Shown here piece after piece: positions 13,451 through 24,989 of a stretch of DNA of 64,000 nucleotides. Within the stretch, counting starts at the first letter, position 1. The number at the start of each line of letters is the position of its first letter. The stretch is from assembly GCF_000002995.4 (NCBI RefSeq), contig NW_025062476.1, positions 796,501 to 860,500 of the forward strand, given 5' to 3'. The DNA comes from Brugia malayi (Eukaryota; Nematoda; Chromadorea; Rhabditida; Onchocercidae). The notes under the pieces are model-generated. The model had not been told where the DNA came from and ran no database searches. It saw only the letters and a program-made list of their open reading frames with translations. Both the position numbers and the translations under genes were made by a program.

Positions 13451-14300
13451 TGTTAGATTCATATGTGTCGAACAATTTTTGGTGACAAATAGGATTGAAA
13501 GCTTCTTGTAAGAAGTTGATTATATGTTTGTAATATTCTGTTATTATTGGTTTTCTTCTTGCAATAAATTTGATTTTTTAAATCTTGTCTCAACTTATTT
13601 TTTTTCTCCAAACAGACTTTCTGCAGTGTTTGAAAAATGTGCATTCGTCATTTCTGTTCTTACTGATCGGCAGTTTTCTTTTTTTTTTTCACTTAGAAGA
13701 ATGACTTTTGAAATTGCTGGGTGTAACTTTGACCTTTTAAATTGTTGATTGTTTCTTCTGATAATTTGATCGCACCTGATATACTAGATATCATATTCAA
13801 AATGAACGTCAATTCCACTAAATTTTTCTGTTAACTTCACTGATCGCTAAAAGTACAATTTTTTATTTAATCATTGTTTTGAGCACATTTTAAATTGAAG
13901 AGAGAGAGTGAATCACTGCTACTTCCTGGTTTGCAGTGAAATTTTTCAAAAAAAAAAAAATCATAGTAAAAATAAAGTAGTAGTTCTCTTCCTTTTGTTT
14001 CTCTTTGATCAGATTGAGTGCTATACTAGCAAGGTGTAATACCTTGTATCTCATAACCAAATTCTCATAATTATTCACATCTAAATGATTAAAACATACA
14101 AATGAGATTATATTTTTGGTTTTAAACAACATGTGAAAATTGTAGCGAATTTATTCATTGGTGATTAGCAGAAAAATGAGAAAACAATTCGATGGTTTTT
14201 TTTTGTTTTCTTTTTTTGAATACATCACATTAATTCATTTGAAAATAGCTTTTGAAATTTGAGAATTATTTTAATCCATCTATTTATTTTAATTTTTCAG
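13451..14300. other. Intergenic region between GPANK1-like and TRIM23-like genes
   Basis: Contains the GPANK1-like 3' region with a candidate AATAAA at 13563-13568, then AT-rich sequence. Both genes run on the plus strand, about 0.9 kb apart (stop to next start). Short open frames here (for example near 13524 and 13890) lack motifs and splice logic. Confidence 0.45.
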
Positions 14301-14366
14301 ATAACAATGGGTGTATGATTTGAAATCATGTTTGTTTCGTATTTTGCTGCAAAAAATGAGTAGTAT
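14301..14366 (+). promoter_or_regulatory. TRIM23-like 5' leader with two upstream ORFs
   Basis: After an acceptor (TTTTTCAG ending at 14300) the leader contains ATG GGT GTA TGA at 14307-14318. A second ATG at 14328 opens an 11-codon frame whose stop (TAG, 14361-14363) lies downstream of, and out of frame with, the main ATG at 14356. This arrangement would be expected to lower initiation at the main start. Translation of these frames is inference. Confidence 0.5.
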
Positions 14367-17300
14367 CTCAGATACTGGATTAGAGTGTGCTCTATGTCAT
14401 GAAAGTTATGCGTCAGAAATTCGAACGCCACGTGTACTACACGGATGTGGTCATACGGTAATGATTTAAATTTACTAATTTTTCAACTAAATTTTGCAAA
14501 TTTATTCGAGATTTTATCAAAATTTGAAGCTTATTTAGAGACGAATTTGGAGAAGAAAATATTTTTTTCATTATTATTTGTTGATGAATGCAAATTGATC
14601 AATAGGTATTTGCGTAATTCTTCCGTTATACTTTGTATGAAACTGTAACATTGAAATATAGTTTTAATACACAAATTAATGTAATCATTTTACATAAATT
14701 AGTGATGATAGTTCACTTAAACGATAATATTTTTACCGTTTTTCATATTATAAGAGAGATTTTAATTTTTCTTATGTTATATTTGCAGCAAATAAGTTAA
14801 CAGTTAATCACTATTTCTGCTGCAGTTAATGATTTACTTAAAATGTTTTTTTGTATTAATACTACATTATTTTAGCCATTTTTCAAAGTGGACATTTAGA
14901 AACTTTTATTTTTTAGTTACTTTTTGATTCCTTTTTTTTAGAATAATTATTTCAGGTTTGCCAAATGTGCTGTTCAGCTTTAGTAGATGTTAGTGCACCT
15001 ATTGCCCAAGTTATTTGCCCGTTTGATCGAACAGTTACATTGCTTGCTGAACCGTGTGTGCTTTCGTTGAAAAAAAATTTTGCGCTTATTGAAATAATTG
15101 AACGGCATAAGAAATTTGCAGGCCGAATTTCACCATTGCTTGTAAGTTTTGAATATACTATAAATCCATTAAATATTTGAAAAGATGTGGTTATATGTTA
15201 ATTTTTTTCTGGAAAATTTTCTTCATCTTTATTTCTTGATGATATGGTAATAAATTGGTACAGCTCATCCAATTAATATAGTTAGCTTCACTCAAAATGT
15301 ATACCCATGACATCTACTTAATTGGAGCCAACCGGATAATACTTTAAATACTTGGTGTTAATTTAAATTAAATAGTTTACCTGAACAAGCTTAATTAGCA
15401 GTAATAAGCATATTTGATAACTGATGGAAAATGACATATCTATTGTAAAAACAGAAAAATTAATCTCATCTTATTCAAAAGGTATATATATATATACCTT
15501 TTGAATAAGATGAAATCAACTTCGCTCAGTGTTTGAAGCATATTTTGATTTCATAAATTAAGGAAAACTACATTTTTAAATTTGATTTCCTACTTTTTCT
15601 CCCTATTTCACTTATATTTTAATATCTAAACTTTTTAGGTAGATGAAGTACCACCGCCGGAATATATGAAAGATATCTTACTGGGTATACCATGTGATGA
15701 GGATCCGAAGCATACTGCTATATTTTATTGCATAGTTTGCGAAAGTAATATGTGTGGTGAGTGTTCGAGAAAAACACATACAGGACGGGTACTTTCGAAA
15801 CATTGTCGTGTACCCGTAAGTGAAAAACCACTTTCCCGAACAATGTGTCCGTATCATTCAGCATATGCAATCGAATTCGTTTGTCAGGTTGCTTCGTTTT
15901 TTTTAATGATTAACTGTAAAGAAAGATACTTCTATCAATTTGATAACACATATGAGTCATGCTAATAAGCCTATGCTTATTATGAATTATTAAGAATTTA
16001 TTAAGAGTTCATGAAATAATATCAATATTATTGTATATGGTAAATATGTAGTAAAAATAGCTTGATATTTTTATTACAAACAAATGTATACGTATGTGTA
16101 TATGTTTACAATGATTGCAAATAATTAAGGTTATCACATACCATATAAATCGAGAAATTTGCAGGAAGTGGAGTGTTTGGAAAATAATCGTTTGATGTGT
16201 TTGTTATGTCGTGATTATGGACGTCATCGGAATCATCGACATTCTCTTCTAGAAGTTGAAGCTGCTGAATTAAGAGAACGAGTTCGTGAAGCTCTTTCAG
16301 ATTTCCGAAGTTTTATTAGTGATCTCAATGGATGGAATATTCGAGTGACACAGTGAGTTCTCATTAGATGTAATTTATTTATCGTTGAGTTTTATTTGTG
16401 AATAACTGAATTTTTAAACTTTTAAAGCAATGATAATAAATAATTTAGAGAAGATTAAATAATGATAGTATAATTCTGCTAGATATGAAATTGTAACTTA
16501 GCAATATCAATTACTGTCTTTAGGACAGTAGCTGAGATAATGGAAATGAATGAAGGGTCTCATATGACTGCACGACGACAAGTTGAAGCTCATTTCCGAC
16601 GATTGCGTGAAGAACTTGAGCTTCAAGAGCAGACAGCTATGGCACGATTGGATGCACATGTTGCTGATCGAATTGAAGCTCTCCGACAGCATCAGCAGGA
16701 GCTAGCTTTCATTACTTCACAGGTTTGTTTATTCGATTGATAGCAAGAGAAATGAATGAAGCCGGAACATAAAGAAACGAGAATTGGATTATACATAATA
16801 GTTCTATTGAGTTAATAATAATATTATTAGGTTGTTCCTACAGTTTTTTTTTTTTTTTTTTTTTCTTGATGTTTCAGTGAAGTTTCATTTGTTTGTTCAT
16901 CTTATATTTTACCAGTTAAGTCAATTGTATAAGTAAGTTGAAATTGAAAATGTTGCAGTGAAGCTTTGTTCATCCTTAAAATTGCCATTTTTTATAAGAA
17001 TAGTGCAAAACAAAAATAAAAAAATAAAAAAAAGGTTACAAAAGATTACGTTTAGGTTACAGCAGTATCAGCACAGTTGCAAGAAAGCTCAGAAATGGAT
17101 GATGCTCGACTGATTGAACAACAAGCTGATCTTATTAAAATGCTCGATGCTGTACGTACTCATCAAAGTGATATTGCCTCTGCTCCAAGTAAATATTAAA
17201 TACAGATATTTGTTGCATGGTTGATTATCGATAACCTAAAAAGGGGACTCTTTATAAAGCGATTTATCAGCTTTTAATTTATTAGTTTTTTGGATTTGTT

Positions 17301-19253
17301 GTAGTGAATTATGAGTTGTATGGGTGATTAGTTTCAAGTTATTTTTTTGAATTGAATTTAAATTAGGAAAAATTTTGAATTCTCTCCTTTGATTATTTCC
17401 ATTTAAGGTGGACTTTCGCTGGATACGAGAATTCCGTTTTCATTTACAGCTGATAATCGAATTCATATGGGTTCAAATGTTGACATTCGTTTGGTTATTC
17501 TTGGTTTGGATGGAGCTGGAAAAACAACAATACTTTATAAATTAAAGGCAAACAAACATTGTGTTACTTTAAGCTAGATGTATATTCTTTCATTTAATTG
17601 AGTTTCATGTGAAAAAAAAATGAAGTAAACTTTTTTTCCCTTTTTCAGAGTGATGAATGTAGGCAATCGACAACAACAGTTGGATTTAACGTAGAAACTA
17701 TACAATATAAGAATTTCAAACTTACAATGTGGGATGTTGGTGGTGTACCGAAGTTGCGTCGTCTTTGGAAACATTATTTTATGAATACTCAAGGTTTGTT
17801 ATAAAATTAAATTTTTTAGGCAGAATTTGAAAAGAAAAAAAAAACGTAGCATCAAGAATACGAATGTTTGGAAAGTAGAGATAACTGTTTTAGTCATTTA
17901 ATTGCTTGACCTATACGTTTTTTTAACCATATTATCGTAATTATTTGGAAAATTTTTTCTAACAATACAAAGATGTTTGTTTAAGTTGCTAATCACAAGG
18001 AATTATAGTGATTATTCTAGATAGTATTGGTACCTTTTTCAGTTTATAGAAGTAGAACTTTCATTTTTTTCTAGTGAACTTAAAATTATTTGATCAATAT
18101 AAAAGTATATTCTGCATATCAAAAAATACACAAAGAACTATAATTTTATTATTTTTGTTTTTTTTTTTTTTTTTTAAAAAAAAAAAGTTTTACTTGCTTA
18201 CCTGTTATTCTTATCTTTTGAAATGAAAAAAAGGATGGTAGAGAAATTGCTATTTATTGAAACTTTTCTTCCTGTAATTTTTGACATTACAATAAAATTT
18301 TTTTTTTTTTTTTTTGATGATATGAGTGGTATGTTATATGAGTATTATTTCATTCTGGAATGAATAAAAGGTAATTTATAGCTCTTGTATTTGTTATCGA
18401 TAGTTCATGTCCGAGTCGCTTTGGAGAAGCCCAAAATGAATTAGCAAAAATATTTGCTGAACGAGAACTTGCTGATGCATGTTTTCTGGTTATCTTGAAT
18501 AGACGACAGCCAACAACTGTCAGTCAACATTGTATAGTTAGTTCGGCTGCTATTGATCAACTTGTTATGAATATCAATCGATTCAGTGCTGGTAAGTTTG
18601 ATGATAATGAATAATGAATTGCTTGCAAAAGAGGAAGAGAAGAGAATTACTTCTAATGAAATGTCTTCTAGAAATCTTTACTTTATCTGGAAGTGGTAAT
18701 AGTAGAGTAAAGTTGAAATAAAAGAGGATATATTTCTCTTCTTTAAGCAAAACTCTTTAAGTAAAAAAAAAAAATTATACCAATCCATTTTACTTGAGTA
18801 GCTGAAAGACTGTATAATCAAGAAAGTTAGCCTAGAAAAGCAATAGATTAAATGGAATTTTGTTAATATGAACCTTTTAGAAACTTTTATTTGTGATCTC
18901 TCTATTGTGGTTCAGTTTTGTTTCTACTGTGATTGATATTATTTAAGTTAAAAAAATTGAGGATAAACATGGAATGATATATAGACATTTGGCATTTGGT
19001 GCAAGCTAAATATTGAATGATTTAATAATGGCATTGCAGTTCTTACACTTAATTATTTATTATTTCTAAAAAACAAAAAAAAATTCTTATAGGACGAACA
19101 GTGGTGATTCATCAGTGCAACGCAATGAGCGGTATTGGCTTATGGGAAGCAATTGATGCACTTACATCGAAGCTTTTATTAGCACGAAATCAGACTGAAA
19201 TTTTGGATATGGAAGAACAACAGGATGAAATAGGAGAATTACCGGAAACGTAA
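14356..19253 (+). CDS. TRIM23: TRIM23/ARD1-like RING-Bbox-coiled-coil-ARF protein
   Basis: Predicted E3 ubiquitin ligase fused to an ARF-type GTPase. Exons: 14356-14457, 14956-15141, 15639-15887, 16165-16352, 16524-16722, 17056-17188, 17408-17547, 17649-17793, 18382-18591, 19093-19253, giving about 570 residues (human TRIM23 has 574). RING: residues 10-60 ([24 protein letters not shown]). B-boxes follow ([28 protein letters not shown]). A coiled coil occupies about 240-350. The ARF domain covers about 385 to the end, with P-loop GLDGAGKTT, switch [10 protein letters not shown] and WDVGG. Two oddities: the residue after WDVGG is Val, and the expected NKxD reads NRRQ, so guanine binding may be altered. 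The intron after 17547 must use a GC donor (AAG/GCAAAC), because no GT donor keeps frame. C. elegans arc-1 is the likely counterpart. Confidence 0.92.
15466..15513. repeat. Perfect 48-bp palindrome in TRIM23-like intron
   Basis: Two 24-bp arms with no loop. The left arm runs TCATCTTATTCAAAAGG followed by alternating TA; the right arm is its exact reverse complement, centred between 15489 and 15490. It lies about 125 bp before exon 3. It could form a hairpin in RNA or a cruciform in DNA. Confidence 0.9.
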
Positions 19254-20033
19254 ACATCTGATCCGTATTGCAGTTAAATTTGAAGTTTCAGTCAAATATC
19301 TATCTGATTATTCTCTAGCTGATCCTATGAACATTTACTTGAATTAAATTATTATTTAAGTAAAATACATTATGGAATTGTAGTTTTTGATTTTAGTTCT
19401 ATGGATGTTTTAGGTGAAAAGTTTGATTTTGAAATCGTTAAGAATCGAATTTAATTTATTTGAGGATCTTATCATATATAATCCCAGTAATATACGTTAT
19501 GTGATATCTTATTTAGTAATTTTAATCTGATAATTACATATTAAATATTCCATTGTGTCATAAGAATTTAGCTGATGCTTTTTTTTTTTTTTTTTTTGTA
19601 TTTCTCAACTAAAATTATTTGTTGTGTTATTCTCGTTTAAACTAACTTTCTGTTTGGCTAACGCAGAATTTTGAACTTATTCCAAAAAATTAGTAGCATT
19701 GAATTGATTAAATGTTTGTTCTTTGTAAAATTATTAACTTTTCCGTTCCAAATTTATTGATTTATTCTTTCATTATTATTGTAAATAAAATTATTTAGAA
19801 GTAATAAACGTAATATATTTATCGATTAATAAACACTATAACATTTTTTGTTTTCTCATTATTATTGGAGGAATCAAACATTGCTAAAAAAAAGAAAAAA
19901 TTATGCAAATATGGGAACGGAACTTTCATTTACAATAATTTATAGCTTCTTACAAAACTTCATTAAAAATATGAATAATTCTTCAAGAATTGTTTTCATA
20001 CAGCATTAAAGTGAGTGGTAGGTTCATTTCGAC
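19254..20033. other. Intergenic region, TRIM23-like 3' end to coiled-coil gene
   Basis: AT-rich; a likely TRIM23-like 3' UTR with AATAAA near 19783 and again near 19805 and 19829. The next plus-strand gene starts 0.8 kb after the stop. Nothing else is seen. Confidence 0.4.
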
Positions 20034-23000
20034 ATGTCGAGAATGAGTGTTCAAGATGGTATGTGCATTTGCTTCCTCCAAAAGTTTGGTTTTAATTAAA
20101 AATGACTAATAGTAAAATCGATTAATTAAAGAATTGGTGTTCTAAGTGTAGCAAATTTTCAATTTCTAAAAGTAACGAACTAATTTTCGTTTGTTTCTTC
20201 ATATATCAATAAAAAAAAAGAGAAGTTAAATATTAGGATGTAAAATCTCTTATCAACAACTAATGTAAATTAAATTTAGACGAAGCAAAATTTGAAATAA
20301 TTTTGACAGCTCAAGATAAATATGATTGATTCCTTTCTCTTTTTCAATATTAGCAATTTTTGGAAATTTTTTTTTTTACTTTAAAAAATTAAGATGATAA
20401 TCTTGAGAAGGCTATACGAGCTGCAAATGAAACTTTGGCAAAAATTGAACAACAAGAAAGAAATTTTTATAAAACATATGGAAGAAATGAAAATGATTTC
20501 CTGAATGATTTTATTTCTGTATGTCCCATTAACTTACCTATGTTCGATAACTTACTTATCTTTTATTAACATACTAATATTCTATTTATACCATTTATTT
20601 AGCATTATGGATATACTCTACAATAGGAGAACGAAATTAAAATTGCTTTCCATTGATTATTTATTCAAAATTAGTTTATATTTCTTATCAGTTATCAAAT
20701 TGAAATCAGTTAATCATTTCATTTCTCATATGAATATTATTAATTGAAAATATCAAGAAATATCTAACCTTAGAAACATTCCTCCATCCTTTTGTTTCAT
20801 TTCAAAAAATGTAAGAATGTAGTAATAAACAGGTAAGCAAACAACGTGAAGAAATTGTACCAAAACAGTTTATGAAACGATTCGATCAATTAATTTCCGA
20901 TGTAAATGCACAATTGAAGATATTAGAAGCTAAAACACATTTGATGCCGGAAAGTTATTCACGTGAAACAAACGTTGTGCGTAGTAACACTTCTACTATC
21001 GAAGAATCTTTTGCGCCAAGGAAAAATGAGAAAAATGCACCATCAGGTTTAGCTTTTTTCTTTTCTTTCATTCTTTTTTAAAATATAAAAAAAAAGTATT
21101 TTGAAAAAAAAAAAATTTTAACTGTTAAATATGATTTAATGATTATATCTTTAATTAAATGAAAGATACTATACATATTATCAGTGATAGAAGTATAGCT
21201 AAAAATTTATATGACCAATTCATGTTTTCTTTTTTTTTTCTTTCAGTTTGATGTTTCTAAAAGAAATATCATTGTTATCATTAATTTATATCATTTCAAT
21301 ATTAATACGATATTTACAAATTTTGAAAAAAAAAAAAAAAAAAAAGAAAATGCAAATGAAGACTGAAAAAAATGAAATTATAGAGAGCAGATGATAAATA
21401 TATCACAAAATTTTTAGATACATCTTCATCAACAACTGATTTATCACTAGGATACAGTGATTCAAATCCATTTGAGCAAATTGATATCGAATTAATGCAA
21501 TTAGAACAACGTTTAGTTAACATTGAAATGCGCATTAAAGAAGATGTAGAAGCAGAGGAAATTGGCATTGAGGTTTTTGCAATTTGCTTAGAAATGATTT
21601 TTTCAAACTTTTATGTGCATGGAAAAGTTTAATGTAAATGATATGATATGATAAGAAAGAAATTAGTTCGTTATTATAAAATACAATATTAAATCAAATT
21701 TCTAAAAGCAGTTCAATGAATGTTTTTAACATTTGAATTCCTAAACTTTGCGGTAATTATTACTAGTCTTTATCTACAAGTAAATAAGCAAATAAACAAA
21801 GTGACAAACACATAAATAAATGCAATAGATAAATGATATGTAATAAGGAATAAAATAATAATTTGCATAATTAATTAAGTTGATTTTTTAGGAAATTTAC
21901 ATGAAAAAAAAAAATAACTGATAATGACTGATTAGCAATAATTGTTCTTAAAATTGATATACCATTTGAACGTTTATGAAAAAAAAACAAAAAAAAAACA
22001 AAAACAATGGGTCATCTAATTTTGTTATTTTTATTCCGTAGCAATTCAGTTCAAAATAACTGTCAAAGTATTTCTCACAGTAAAAATATTTTTTTTGTCT
22101 CGACAAAACCTAAATTCTTCAAAAATTCCAATAATTTCAAGCAAAAAAGAAATTAAAAAAAAAAATATTTGTAGTTTCCGATTGCTGATATCATCGACTA
22201 TGTGACAGCAATTAAAGTAACAATGTATAAACGACATTTGTTAACAAATCAATTCCATCAAATTGTCCTGGCTGAGAAAAAATTTGAAGAAGAAGCGAAA
22301 CTGTTGACAAAGGATTTTGTTGTTTGGACGAAAGAGAAACGCGAAGATGTATGCATGAGCTATTTTAAAATTATTATTTTTAAATTTCTTCTGACTTAAT
22401 AGTTGCTTCTGTTTTATCTAAGTTTTTCATTTTGAACTTAATAATTTCCCTGTTTGAGCTTTCTGACTACTAAGAATCAATTAAACTTAAAATCAAATTT
22501 TAAATTGATTTTTTTTTTTTTAAGGACAAGAAGTATGGAAAAAATAAGAAAGAAATTAAAAATAAGAATACAGGGAGAAATAAAGTTTGTAATTAAACGA
22601 AGCAATTAAATTATTATCTATAATAACTTTAATAACTTATAACTACATGCCCCACACTTTCCCGATAATAACGTATAATTACACATTGTGAACTTTCATA
22701 AAGTTTTTCTTTTTTACGAATTTTACGATTAATATCAAATTTTTCTTTACGAATTCATTATTTAGCTTATTAATTATGGTTATATTATATACATATAATA
22801 TATAAATATATATATATATATTTATATATTATAATATGTAAATAATATATAAATATTTATAACTGATAATTTAGAGCATTTCTTTTTTAAATTTATCAAT
22901 TACTAAACTCATTTTTATTTTAGCACCAATTTTTTTAATGATCGTTTGACTATTTTTGATCTGCGAATATTATTAAATTACTTTGCTAATTTTTAGATTT

Positions 23001-23838
23001 GATTTTATTAATTCTTAACAGTATAATATAAAATAGATTTTTTTTTTACTTCCTTCAGTTATTAACAAAAATGGCTCACTTAGAAGAATCGTTGACTAAG
23101 CTTCAACAACTTCCAATGGTTTACGGTGATGAATTTAATAAGTATTATCCTTTAATGGATGATCTGGGCCTTCTAAAACGTTTTGTTTCACGATTTTTAG
23201 ACAAATACGAAGTAAAATTTTTCATATCTTTGACTAGTACAAAATAGTATTTCAAAAATTTTCATATTTCTGAGAAAATTTTATTAATAATTTCAAAAAA
23301 AAATATTGTCGTATTTTTAAAATGAAAATAAATTTTATAATATTTAAAATTATTTTTGTTAATTTTATGATAAAAATAATTTTCACTACTTCAATCCTTC
23401 AAGTTGACTCTTTATTTAAATTTAATATTTTAGATGAACAGTAGTAATTCAGTTCCTACGGCAGGATTAACTTCATCATTATCTCAACGTATGCTTATTC
23501 TAAATCTTTTACTTTTAGCTACTAAACAAAGCTTTTTTTAATATTTAACTAAAATTTGTAGATGTAATTAAATTGAATCTGCCAGTTACTTCTTAGTTTA
23601 CAAAAGTTTAGAAAATTTTTTTGAAAAAAAAGAGCTAAAATTTGATGTTCTTCTAAAAACAGATACAGAAAGTCAAATAAGTGTGGATAAATCAGAATCA
23701 TTGATAAAAGAAACATCAAAGGACGATAGAAAACATAAAGTATCATCGAAGGAAAAAAAGAATGAAAAACACGAATCCGATTCCGATATTCATACTGCGA
23801 TAGAAAAAATTAGTACCGAAAAGATGCACAGTGGTTAA
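20034..23838 (+). CDS. Unrecognised coiled-coil protein, 8 exons
   Basis: I do not recognise the family. Exons: 20034-20058, 20394-20518, 20833-21046, 21418-21572, 22175-22348, 23059-23211, 23434-23488, 23663-23838. All junction phases agree, giving about 358 residues. The protein begins MSRMSVQDDDN and is strongly charged and helical. Segments such as KAIRAANETLAKIEQQER, FDQLISDVNAQLKILEAK, IDIELMQLEQRLVNIEMRI and KMAHLEESLTKLQQL have heptad-like spacing, so several coiled-coil stretches are likely. The last 60 residues are Lys/Ser/Glu-rich and probably disordered. There is no signal peptide or membrane segment. AATAAA occurs 5 nt after the stop (23843-23848). It could be a cytoskeletal, vesicle or nuclear scaffold subunit; nothing in the sequence decides between them. 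Exon 1 is only 25 nt, so the start is less certain. Confidence 0.7.
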
Positions 23839-24900
23839 ATTTAATAAAACAATGATTTACATAATAGCTACTATTATGTAGCAGTTGTAAAAATTCACTA
23901 AATATACATTGTCCCTTTAAACTGAAGCTTTTTATCTTAAAAAAAAGATAAAATTAAGAAAATAAAATAAATTGTTTTTTGAGGAATATCGAAAAAAAAA
24001 AAATAAAAAACAATTCCAATTTTAAAAAAAAAAAAAAGAACAAATCCAAAAATAAATCCATTTTTTAAGTAAGATTAAGATTAAAAGATTTCATTTTTTT
24101 CCTCATCATACCAAATAGGTTTAATCAAAATACCTTAACAGGTATAGCAGCCTTTTCCGGTCAAATACAAAAATGATATGACTTATTTTTTTTTAGTTCA
24201 CATAAAAAAGTAACAAATATCTTCGCATTTTCATTTCTACTAAGCAAGTTTTGCCTCTTCGAGAAGAATTACTTTTTTGCTACAGAAGAATGATAACAAT
24301 GAAAATAAATCAAATGCTTTTTTTTTAATATTTTAGTTAAATTTTGCAAAGAAAATTTTATTTATTTTATTGAAAAAGTTGTTCTAATAAATAATAAAGA
24401 AAAAGAAAATTTTATCAATTGGAATTTTGCAAGAATTTTTACAGAAAAACATGCAAATATCTTCACTAAAAAAATTCTATTTTTCTCGGTGCAAATTGTA
24501 CTGCAAATCCATTAGTTTTATGTAACTGATTTACATTTAATTCAAAAAAAAAAGAACAAAATCACAAATTTTGCTTACGATATATCTAAATCCATTAGTT
24601 AATGGAGAACATTTGCATAAGAAAAATGATAAAAATCGATTTTAAAGTAGCAAAAATACCAAAATGACGTAAGTGGAAATTGATTAGATCAGTTTCTTCA
24701 TATTATTTAAATGTTTTTATTTCAAATATCAATAAAATTGAAGCTGATATGATAACAGTAATTACTAGTAGTTGTAAAACACATATTTAATGATATTAAT
24801 TTGTAAATTAAAGAAATTAAAGCAAAAACTCCAAATTCTAAAAGCATCGCAACTAGTTTGAAAATGCAAAGACCTCAGAAAAGTTCATGGTAAACTCACA
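23839..24900. other. AT-rich intergenic region
   Basis: Poly-A and poly-T rich sequence after the coiled-coil gene, with no supported exon. Toward the right the plus strand becomes markedly A-rich, leading into the complex array. Confidence 0.5.
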
Positions 24901-24989
24901 ACTGAAAATGCACGCCGATTTCTTGCATTCTGCAGATTTTCTTTTCTAACTCATACCATTGAACATGCCATTAAAATGAACTAATTGAA

